Assembly: GCA_045538195.1 (NCBI GenBank)
Contig: JAZSRA010000118.1
Span: 1 to 8,379, forward strand
Length of the DNA stretch: 8,379 nucleotides
Source of the DNA: SVTX01 sp045538195
GTDB taxonomy: Bacteria; Bacillota; Clostridia; Oscillospirales; CAG-272
Direction: 5' to 3'
The notes beneath the pieces are model-generated. The model did no database searches. It saw only the letters and a list, made by a program, of their open reading frames with translations, and was not told the origin of the DNA. Positions 1 through 5,071 of the stretch are shown here, one piece after another. How positions within the stretch are numbered: the first letter of the stretch is position 1; every line of letters begins with the position of its first letter. A program made the position numbers and the translations under genes.

Positions 1-633
1 GAGGATGCCGACCTGGAGATCACCTGCGTGGCGCTTGATGATCCCGACTGCGGTCTGCCGGACGAGCTCTTGAACGAGACAGACGTCCTGATGTGGTGGG
101 GCCACATGGCGCACGGAGAGGTTCCGGATGAGCTGGTAAAGAAGATCCGCAAGCGCGTATATCACGGCATGGGCTTTATCGCTCTGCACTCCGCCCACCA
201 TTCCAAGCCCTTCAAGGAGATTGTCGGAACCACCGGTCACCTGACCTGGGGCCGGGATCAGAAGGAGGTCGTTTGGAATCTGATGCCCGCGCTCCCGATC
301 GCGGCAGGAATTCCGCAGCACTTCTGCTTGGAAAAGGAAGAGCTTTATGCCGAGCCGTTTGCAATTCCGCAGCCCGACGCACTCGTGTTTGGCGGATGGT
401 ATGAGGACGGTTACATCTTCCGCTCCGGCGCATGCTTCTTGAGAGGCGCGGGAAAGATCTTTTACTTCCAGCCCGGACATGAGTCGCGCGCGTCCTTCCA
501 CAATGTGTATGTGCAGCGGATCCTTCGCAACGCGGTGCATTGGGCTGCTCCCGGAGAATTTGGTTGGGAGATCAAAGACGAATGCCCCCACAACAAGGAC
601 CACAATATTCTCGACGAATTTGAAAACGCGTAA
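1..633 (+). CDS. ThuA-domain protein (trehalose utilization family), 5' truncated by window edge
   Basis: The frame is open from base 1 to the TAA at 631-633, giving 210 codons, so the GTG at position 28 is an internal valine and the true start lies upstream. The product is a ThuA-family protein, a class I glutamine-amidotransferase-like fold linked in rhizobia to disaccharide (trehalose) breakdown; the exact reaction in Clostridia is not settled. Family signatures are clear: DVLMWWGHMAHGEVPDE near visible residues 29-45, then GMGFIALHSAHHSKPFK, a WNLMPALPIAAGI block, the EELYAEPF segment, and a C-terminal GKIFYFQPGHES...NAVHWA block. I estimate that a few tens of N-terminal residues are missing compared with a usual length of about 240. 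It is cytosolic, with no membrane segment. The next gene begins 3 nt after the stop, so the two are probably cotranscribed. The codons look more GC-ending than in the genes that follow, with no ATA isoleucine codon. Confidence 0.93.
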   Translation, partial: EDADLEITCVALDDPDCGLPDELLNETDVLMWWGHMAHGEVPDELVKKIRKRVYHGMGFIALHSAHHSKPFKEIVGTTGHLTWGRDQKEVVWNLMPALPIAAGIPQHFCLEKEELYAEPFAIPQPDALVFGGWYEDGYIFRSGACFLRGAGKIFYFQPGHESRASFHNVYVQRILRNAVHWAAPGEFGWEIKDECPHNKDHNILDEFENA

Positions 634-636
634 TTC

Positions 637-1185
637 ATGAATCAGCTTGAAGAATTAAAACAAAAATGTGCGTCCTGCCAACAGTGTGCGCTGGGCGCTA
701 CGCGTACGAATCTTGTCTTTGGAACGGGAAATCCCAAGGCGGATCTGATGTTCGTCGGAGAAGCGCCGGGAGAGCAAGAGGATCTGTCCGGCGTGCCCTT
801 CGTAGGGCGCGCGGGGCAGCTGCTGGATAAATTTTTGATGGCCGTGGATATTGCACGCGAGGACGTTTATATTGCCAATATTCTCAAATGCCGTCCTCCC
901 AAAAACCGCGATCCCCTCCCTGCAGAGGAGGACGCCTGCATCGGCTATCTCAGAGAACAGGTGGCTCTTATCAACCCCAAAGTCATCGTCTGTCTCGGCA
1001 GAATTTCCGCAATGAGACTTATCAAACCCGATTTCAAGATAACTCAGGAACACGGTCAATGGTTCAAAAAGGGCAATTATATGATGACAGCCGTTTACCA
1101 CCCTGCGGCACTTCTGCGAGATCCCCGAAAAAAAGAGGATATGCTTGAGGACATGAAAAAGATCAAGGAGAAGATCTCCGAGTAA
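637..1185 (+). CDS. udg: Uracil-DNA glycosylase, family 4 (iron-sulfur type)
   Basis: This enzyme excises uracil from DNA (from cytosine deamination or dUTP misincorporation) and starts base-excision repair. The 182-residue length is near normal for family 4. The four cysteines expected to hold the 4Fe-4S cluster are present: C14 and C17 in the N-terminal CxxC, C85 in NILKCRPPKNRDP and C101 further on. The catalytic/uracil-binding motif GEAPGEQED sits at residues 41-49, a candidate uracil-stacking Phe at F55 in VPFVGRAGQLLD, and the DNA-intercalation motif HPAALLRDP at 155-163. The ATG lies 3 nt after the ThuA stop and has no good Shine-Dalgarno, so translation may depend on the upstream gene. 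No functional link to ThuA is evident. The Cys-containing, short form separates it from family 1 Ung enzymes. Confidence 0.95.
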   Translation: MNQLEELKQKCASCQQCALGATRTNLVFGTGNPKADLMFVGEAPGEQEDLSGVPFVGRAGQLLDKFLMAVDIAREDVYIANILKCRPPKNRDPLPAEEDACIGYLREQVALINPKVIVCLGRISAMRLIKPDFKITQEHGQWFKKGNYMMTAVYHPAALLRDPRKKEDMLEDMKKIKEKISE

Positions 1186-1200
1186 ACCGAGGATATTAAA

Positions 1201-2175
1201 ATGAATTTCGACAGACTTTATATCGTCGTCGCCACCCTTTTCATCCTTTTGGCGGTAGGCTTTCTCTGCCGCAAGGTGGGAATAATTGACGACACGGCTT
1301 CCAAAAAGCTTTCAAAGCTTATACTTTCGGTCGGTCAGCCCGCTATGCTTGTAGGCTCTCTCGCGGGTGCAGAATACACCGAGGAAAACCTGAAAACGGC
1401 ACTTATAATGCTGGTTTTAGGCTTCGTTTTCCACGCTGCGCTTGCAGTCATCTCCTTTGCTTTTGCTCTGCCTCTTAAGAAAAACATTGACGAGCAGAAG
1501 CTCTCGGAATTTGGATTTATGTTTGCAAACTGTGCCTTTATCGGATTTCCTATCTTCGAGGCACTCTTGCCGGGCAAGGGTCAATTTATGGCGTCCTTCC
1601 TATGCGTCAGCTTCAACATCCTGCTTTGGACCTGGGGTCTTGTCATTATGGGACGAGGCAGAAACGACATCAAGCTGACCGTAAAAAAAGCGCTCGTAAA
1701 CTTCGGAACTATTCCCTGCCTTATCGGATTTATCTTTTTTATCCTAAAGGGTCCCACGGTAGGATTTGAGCTTCCCGAATTTATCACCAGCGCCTTACAG
1801 TACCTTACCAATCTCTGCACCCCCATTTCGGTGCTTGTCACGGGAGCATTGATCGCGACCCAAAGTCCCAAAAAGATATTTTTAAATTGGAAGCTATACT
1901 ATTTCAACGTTGTAAAGCTGATCATTTTTCCCCTGCTTATCTGCTTGATTTCAAAGCTTTTGCTATTCATCATACCCGTTGACGGACTGGAAATATACGC
2001 AATATTCGTCACTGCCGCCGCAGCTCTCCCCACGGCAAGCTCGGTCACTATGATGGCTGAAAATTACGGACTTGACTCGGGATATTCCTCGCTGACCGTC
2101 GGTACGTCATCGATACTTGCAGTCTTAACTATCCCTCTGACTATGATGATAGCGCAGTGGATATTCGCTCTTTAA
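1201..2175 (+). CDS. AEC-family (auxin efflux carrier-like) membrane transporter
   Basis: This is a 324-residue integral membrane protein of the AEC / bile-arsenite-riboflavin transporter superfamily; bacterial members commonly move malonate, malate or other organic anions. The substrate here cannot be read from sequence. Hydrophobic segments are spread over the whole length, consistent with about ten helices in two inverted halves, with a charged loop near residues 151-164 between halves. Family marks include the proline-broken helix at SVGQPAML (43-50), NCAFIGFP at 110-117, and the second-half counterpart ALPTASSVTMMAENYG (275-290). The ATG at 1201 has a Shine-Dalgarno-like CGAGGA at 1188-1193, seven bases upstream, and begins 15 nt after udg, so it may be part of the same transcript. 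It is followed at once by a strong terminator. Confidence 0.93.
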   Translation: MNFDRLYIVVATLFILLAVGFLCRKVGIIDDTASKKLSKLILSVGQPAMLVGSLAGAEYTEENLKTALIMLVLGFVFHAALAVISFAFALPLKKNIDEQKLSEFGFMFANCAFIGFPIFEALLPGKGQFMASFLCVSFNILLWTWGLVIMGRGRNDIKLTVKKALVNFGTIPCLIGFIFFILKGPTVGFELPEFITSALQYLTNLCTPISVLVTGALIATQSPKKIFLNWKLYYFNVVKLIIFPLLICLISKLLLFIIPVDGLEIYAIFVTAAAALPTASSVTMMAENYGLDSGYSSLTVGTSSILAVLTIPLTMMIAQWIFAL

Positions 2176-2180
2176 TAAAC

Positions 2181-2215
2181 AAAAATGAGAATTGCCTCGG
2201 CAATTCTCATTTTTT
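2181..2215. terminator. Bidirectional intrinsic terminator between convergent genes
   Basis: A perfect inverted repeat pairs 2181-2195 (AAAAATGAGAATTGC) with 2200-2214, closed by a CTCG loop. A T run follows on the plus strand (2210-2215), and the same hairpin gives a T run on the minus strand (2185-2181). It lies 5 nt after the AEC transporter stop and overlaps the divIC stop codon (2207-2209), so one hairpin can end both converging transcripts. Confidence 0.92.
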
Positions 2216-2608
2216 ATCATTAGTATCGTTGTAGTAAACTATTTCACCCGGAAGATTAAGACCCAGCTTTTCGCGAGCCATGCGAATAATGTAATCTCTG
2301 TCCACGGGATGATCCACCAGATATTTCAGCTCCTCTATCTCGGTAGCAAGAGCCTCCTTCTGCTGCTCAAGCACCTGCTTTTCGCGTTGCAGCTCACTGT
2401 ATTTCATTACTCCCGTTGCAAAAAGCCCGATAGACGACACAAGCAGAAGTGAGAGTGCGACCCTCAGAAGAACTTTTGCGTACGGCGTGGATATTCCCCG
2501 TCTGATTGACTTTTTCAGGTTTTTTTCGGTTATGAGCTGTTCTTCATTTGCCCCTTGAGCCGAAGCTGACACGCCCTTCCCGTCTATATCCCGTTTTTCC
2601 ATCGACAT
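2207..2608 (-). CDS. divIC: Septum formation initiator DivIC/FtsB-family protein
   Basis: This is a bitopic cell-division protein that, with FtsL and DivIB/FtsQ, activates septal peptidoglycan synthesis. The chosen start gives 133 residues: a polar cytoplasmic N-terminus (1-43), one transmembrane segment (about 44-68, KVLLRVALSLLLVSSIGLFA), an extracytoplasmic coiled coil (about 69-97, rich in E, Q, K and L) and the family C-terminal motif DRDYIIRMAREKLGLNLPGEIVYY. A longer reading from 2662 is possible, but the ATG at 2608 has a strong AAGGAAGG eight bases upstream. A second ATG at 2602 is the next choice. With the 2608 start, the gene overlaps the 3' end of yabQ by about 65 nt in another frame. 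It ends inside the bidirectional terminator. B. subtilis has the same order, yabP-yabQ-divIC. Confidence 0.93.
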   Translation of the reverse strand: MSMEKRDIDGKGVSASAQGANEEQLITEKNLKKSIRRGISTPYAKVLLRVALSLLLVSSIGLFATGVMKYSELQREKQVLEQQKEALATEIEELKYLVDHPVDRDYIIRMAREKLGLNLPGEIVYYNDTNDKK

Positions 2609-3179
2609 ACACAAATCCTTCCTTTCCGAGGTCCGCAACGCAATGCTCATTCTCGCCTTCATCCGCGCTCTGCTTTTTTTCCTTTTTCTTTTTGCTATCT
2701 TCTATTATTTTATCAATTATTTTTCCTAATGTCAAGTGGTAGAGCGAAATAATGCCGTCAAAGAGTTTTTTTATCGGCTTCAGCGCCCATATTGCCAAGC
2801 GCCGAAGCATTTTTTTCAAAACCGACGTCACCTTGCGGCTCAATTTCAACACAAGTCTGCCCAGAGTGAAATAATAAAGTAAAAATCCTCCCGTCATTCC
2901 GAGAAAGGTCATACCCCTGAAAATTCCGCCGCCCGAGTACATCAAAAGTATCGCCGCGCATCCTGCGCCGATCCAAAAAAGCAGATCGGTAATAAGGGTT
3001 ACGGTGTAGACAAGCACACGCCGCCCGGCAGGCGCTTTTTCTTCCTCGCTTTCGCCGTACCTAACTCCGCAAAGCATCTTGAACGCCCTTATAATATCAT
3101 AAATACCGCCGAACGCCACGCCACACAAAACCGAGCGAAAAAGAAGCGCGGCAAGCTCGCTTTGCGAAAGATCAATCAT
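2544..3179 (-). CDS. yabQ: Spore cortex biosynthesis membrane protein YabQ
   Basis: YabQ is a membrane protein made in the mother cell and needed for spore cortex formation in B. subtilis; its biochemical role is unknown. The 211-residue product has three clear hydrophobic stretches near residues 7-33, 54-84 and 88-110. Family-type residues include G20...G24-G25-IYDIIRAF, D65 in TDLLFWIG, and MYSGGGIFRGMTFLG. After residue 110 comes a long basic tail with a KKKKEKK run (163-169), then a polar end with no recognised domain; this tail overlaps divIC. The ATG overlaps the yabP stop by 8 nt (3172-3179) and has only a weak ribosome site, so translation is probably coupled to yabP. Family assignment rests on topology, motifs and especially position between yabP and divIC. 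Confidence 0.9.
   Translation of the reverse strand: MIDLSQSELAALLFRSVLCGVAFGGIYDIIRAFKMLCGVRYGESEEEKAPAGRRVLVYTVTLITDLLFWIGAGCAAILLMYSGGGIFRGMTFLGMTGGFLLYYFTLGRLVLKLSRKVTSVLKKMLRRLAIWALKPIKKLFDGIISLYHLTLGKIIDKIIEDSKKKKEKKQSADEGENEHCVADLGKEGFVYVDGKTGYRREGRVSFGSRGK
2617..2624 (-). promoter_or_regulatory. Shine-Dalgarno of divIC inside the yabQ coding region
   Basis: On the minus strand AAGGAAGG stands eight bases before the ATG at 2608. It is the best ribosome site near the divIC N-terminus and decides the start against the longer 2662 option. It lies within the last codons of yabQ. Confidence 0.75.
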
Positions 3180-3447
3180 TTTTTCTACCGAAAAGCCCTC
3201 TCTTTTGCTTGGGACGGTCCTCGAAATAATATACTCCGTTGATCCTACCCTCCACCGTTACCTTTCCGTCGGTAGTATTCAGCACGGTTATATGCAAGCC
3301 CTCGCCCTCAACCGCCATATTTCCGCAAAGTGTATCCATTACCACTCCGCGCTCGTCAAAGCTGATAACGTCGCTTACCCCACTTAACTCTATGCCCTCT
3401 CTGCCCTTGGAGGAGAAAGAGTGGGCAGATGCTCCAGCATCGTTCAT
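3172..3447 (-). CDS. yabP: Sporulation protein YabP
   Basis: YabP is a small sporulation protein of the YabP/YqfC family, co-expressed with yabQ; its molecular function is not known. The chosen start gives 91 residues. The conserved core is visible: GIELSGVSDVISFDERGVVMDT (18-39), the CGNMAVEGEGLHITVLN segment (41-57) and GKVTVEGRINGVYYFE (61-76), a beta-rich repeat-like fold. The ATG at 3447 is preferred because a GGAGG lies nine bases upstream; an in-frame ATG at 3465 sits at the ribosome site itself and is unlikely. The tail is basic (RPKQKRGLFGRKND). It overlaps yabQ by 8 nt and has a candidate sporulation promoter directly upstream. Confidence 0.93.
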   Translation of the reverse strand: MNDAGASAHSFSSKGREGIELSGVSDVISFDERGVVMDTLCGNMAVEGEGLHITVLNTTDGKVTVEGRINGVYYFEDRPKQKRGLFGRKND

Positions 3448-3456
3448 AAAAAAATA

Positions 3457-3461
3457 CCTCC
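3457..3461 (-). promoter_or_regulatory. Shine-Dalgarno of yabP
   Basis: GGAGG on the minus strand, nine bases before the ATG at 3447. The alternative upstream ATG at 3465 would start immediately next to this motif, so the site fixes the shorter yabP start. Confidence 0.8.
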
Positions 3462-3477
3462 GCACATATCTTTGTAC

Positions 3478-3506
3478 AATATATGCGGAGTATTCTCCGA
3501 TTATTC
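3478..3506 (-). promoter_or_regulatory. Candidate sigma-E-type promoter of yabP-yabQ-divIC
   Basis: On the minus strand GAATAAT (3506-3500), a 14-base spacer and CATATATT (3485-3478) resemble the mother-cell sigma-E pattern (an ATA-rich -35 and CATAnnnT -10 with 13-14 bases between). Initiation would fall near 3470, about 23 nt before the yabP ATG and just before its ribosome site. The -35 overlaps the rqcP stop codon. The spacer is a perfect 5-bp inverted repeat, CGGAG-AATA-CTCCG. Known yabP/yabQ sporulation expression in B. subtilis agrees, but this is a reading by eye. Confidence 0.55.
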
Positions 3507-3743
3507 AATTACTTCATAAAGCGAAGCCGCATCGGCTTTAGCGGCATGCTCTCTTACGTCAAGAACCTTGACCTTAAGAGTTCTCTGCCCAAAGCTTACC
3601 TCGATAACATCACCCTCCTTAACGTCGTAAGACGCCTTGGCGGCTCTGCCGTTGACCGTAACGTGTTCTGCATCGCAGGCATCGTTGGCAACCGTTCGCC
3701 TTTTGATGATTCTTGAAACCTTCAGATATTTGTCAAGTCTCAT
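3501..3743 (-). CDS. rqcP: RqcP (YabO), S4-domain ribosome quality-control factor
   Basis: RqcP binds the obstructed 50S subunit with RqcH and supports stepwise addition of C-terminal alanine tails to stalled peptides. The 80-residue protein is essentially one S4 RNA-binding domain: MRLDKYLKVSRIIKRRTVAN at the N-terminus with the conserved basic face, then CDAEHVTVNGRAAKASYDVKEGDVIEV, then a short beta end and an acidic tail. Length and motif match the YabO/RqcP group rather than longer Hsp15 or pseudouridine-synthase S4 proteins. The ATG shares its A with the TAA of hup (TAATG), and no well-placed ribosome site is present, so translation depends on terminating ribosomes from hup. Position between mazG/hup and yabP matches the classical yabO locus. 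Confidence 0.95.
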   Translation of the reverse strand: MRLDKYLKVSRIIKRRTVANDACDAEHVTVNGRAAKASYDVKEGDVIEVSFGQRTLKVKVLDVREHAAKADAASLYEVIE

Positions 3744-4021
3744 TAGCCGTTAACTTTTTCCTTAAGAGCGCTGCCTGCGCTGAAAGCAACGTACTTGGAA
3801 GCGGGGATCTCAACTGCCTCACCGGTCTTGGGGTTTCTACCTGTTCTTGCTGCGCGCTCTTTGACCTCAAAGCCACCGAAGCCGGTGATCTTTACGTCTT
3901 CTCCTGCTGCGAGAGCCTCTGCGATAGCGTCGAGAACAGCGTTAACTGCCTCTGCCGCCTGCTTCTTTGTCAAACCTGCTGCCTTTGCTGCAACTGCCTC
4001 TGTAAGCTGTAACTTGTTCAT
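3743..4021 (-). CDS. hup: HU family DNA-binding protein
   Basis: HU is a homodimeric nucleoid protein that binds and bends DNA without strong sequence preference. The 92 residues are the normal length. The N-terminal helical dimer region (MNKLQLTEAVAAKAAGLTKKQAAEAVNAV) is followed by the signature GFGGFEVKERAARTGRNPKTGEAVEIPASKYVAFSAGSALKEKV. The conserved proline of the DNA-intercalating arm is in RNPKTGE. GFGGF replaces the more common GFGTF. AAGAGG nine bases before the ATG is a good ribosome site. A strong promoter lies about 100 nt upstream, in keeping with an abundant protein, and rqcP follows with a one-base overlap. The codons favour GCT/GCA/GCC alanine and look highly expressed. Confidence 0.97.
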   Translation of the reverse strand: MNKLQLTEAVAAKAAGLTKKQAAEAVNAVLDAIAEALAAGEDVKITGFGGFEVKERAARTGRNPKTGEAVEIPASKYVAFSAGSALKEKVNG

Positions 4022-4037
4022 GATTTTGAACCTCTTT

Positions 4038-4109
4038 TCATTTTTTTATTTTTTCATCGGATACCCTGAATATACAAAGACAACCATTCTCAAGCATATT
4101 CCGACTCAT
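4038..4109 (-). CDS. Possible 23-codon leader ORF before hup
   Basis: On the minus strand an ATG at 4109 opens 23 codons that end in a TGA at 4040-4038, immediately before the AAGAGG ribosome site of hup. The ATG lies only about three bases after the start predicted from the upstream promoter, so it would be essentially leaderless. The peptide begins MSRNMLENG and ends basic; I recognise no family. A chance open frame of this length is quite possible. Confidence 0.2.
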   Translation of the reverse strand: MSRNMLENGCLCIFRVSDEKIKK

Positions 4110-4118
4110 TGTTAGTTA

Positions 4119-4147
4119 ATTATACCATATAAAAAACGCTTTTGCAA
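4119..4147 (-). promoter_or_regulatory. Sigma-A-type promoter of hup-rqcP
   Basis: On the minus strand TTGCAA (4147-4142), exactly 17 bases, then a perfect TATAAT (4124-4119). AT-rich runs just upstream (4148-4190) could act as an UP element. Transcription should start near 4112, leaving a leader of about 90 nt before the hup ATG. The promoter allows hup and rqcP to be expressed apart from spoVB and mazG. Confidence 0.78.
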
Positions 4148-4209
4148 GTGTTTTTTTAAAAAAATAACTAAAAAAATGTGTTTTTTCGTAAAATTCACAA
4201 ATTTTTACG

Positions 4210-5040
4210 TTATTTTTTGTGCTTTATGTTGTCCCAAACGGCGTCAAGCTCCTGCATTGTCAGTTCTTCGACGCTCTGTCCATGCTCCGTGACGTGCTTT
4301 TCTACCATTTCAAAGCGGCATATAAACTTGTTCGTGGCGTTAGTCAAGGCAAGCTCGGAGTCGGTCTTTGCCTTTCTCGCAAGGCTTGTGACCGTAAGAA
4401 GCAGATCACCTATCTCCTCGTCGATCTCACTCTGCTCGCCATTTTTCATAGCCTCCCTGACCTCCTCGATCTCCTCGTATAGCTTATCAAAAACGGCATC
4501 GACCGTCTCGAAATCGAAGAATGACGCCTTCTTGCCAACCTTCTGCGCTCTCATCAGTGCGGGGAGCATGGGAGGAATAGCGCGTAGCTTATCGGTAAGA
4601 GTATCGCGGTGCTTCTCCTCTCCCTTTATTTTATCCCAATTTACAAGCACGTCATCACTGTTATTCACCTTTACCTCACCAAAAACGTGTGGGTGACGGT
4701 GAATAAGTTTCGCACAAACGTCGCTTGTCACGTCGTATATATCAAATCTGCCCTCCTCACGCTCGATCTGTGAGTGAAAGGCGACCTGCAAAAGCACGTC
4801 TCCAAGCTCCTCGCGCAAAAGCACGGGATCTTCGGTGTCGATCGCCTCAATGACCTCGTAGGTCTCCTCGATAAAATCCTTTCGTATGCTCTTATGAGTC
4901 TGCTCCATATCCCAAGGACATCCGCCCTCGCTTCGAAGCAACTGCATGACCAGCACCAGATCGTCAAAGCCATATCTGTCCTTTGAGAGAAGATAGTCTA
5001 CCTTTTCCTGTCTTTCCGTAACCGTTAACTGTTCTTTCAT
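4210..5040 (-). CDS. mazG: MazG nucleoside triphosphate pyrophosphohydrolase
   Basis: MazG hydrolyses (d)NTPs to the monophosphate and pyrophosphate, cleansing the nucleotide pool. The preferred start gives 276 residues, close to the two-domain E. coli form. The first domain has GGCPWDMEQTH (39-49), the metal-binding EETYE (58-62) and EELGD (77-81). The second has EEIEEVRE (189-196) and DEEIGDLL (207-214), so both all-alpha NTP-PPase cores look intact. The ATG at 5040 has AAGGA about 11 bases upstream, whereas the in-frame ATG at 5052 abuts that motif and has no site of its own; the longer form adds four residues. B. subtilis YabN carries an extra N-terminal tetrapyrrole-methylase domain, absent here. 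The gene starts about 31 nt after spoVB and is probably in its transcript. Confidence 0.95.
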   Translation of the reverse strand: MKEQLTVTERQEKVDYLLSKDRYGFDDLVLVMQLLRSEGGCPWDMEQTHKSIRKDFIEETYEVIEAIDTEDPVLLREELGDVLLQVAFHSQIEREEGRFDIYDVTSDVCAKLIHRHPHVFGEVKVNNSDDVLVNWDKIKGEEKHRDTLTDKLRAIPPMLPALMRAQKVGKKASFFDFETVDAVFDKLYEEIEEVREAMKNGEQSEIDEEIGDLLLTVTSLARKAKTDSELALTNATNKFICRFEMVEKHVTEHGQSVEELTMQELDAVWDNIKHKK

Positions 5041-5071
5041 TGTTTTTTTCATCCTTAAAATTATATATAGA

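Noticed and set aside
655..1101. Minus-strand 148-codon frame
   Set aside because: It lies entirely opposite udg, whose motifs are unambiguous, and shows no recognisable domain.
3713..4012. Plus-strand cysteine-rich 99-codon frame
   Set aside because: It is the antisense shadow of the alanine-rich hup gene; the cysteines come from reversed GCA/GCT/GCC codons.
4188..4209. Inverted repeat CGTAAAA...TTTTACG just after the mazG stop
   Set aside because: It is short and AT-rich, and on the minus strand it is followed by A residues rather than a T run, so I do not call it a mazG terminator.
4178..4696. Plus-strand serine-rich 172-codon frame
   Set aside because: It is antisense to the intact mazG coding region, and its low-complexity composition is typical of a shadow frame.
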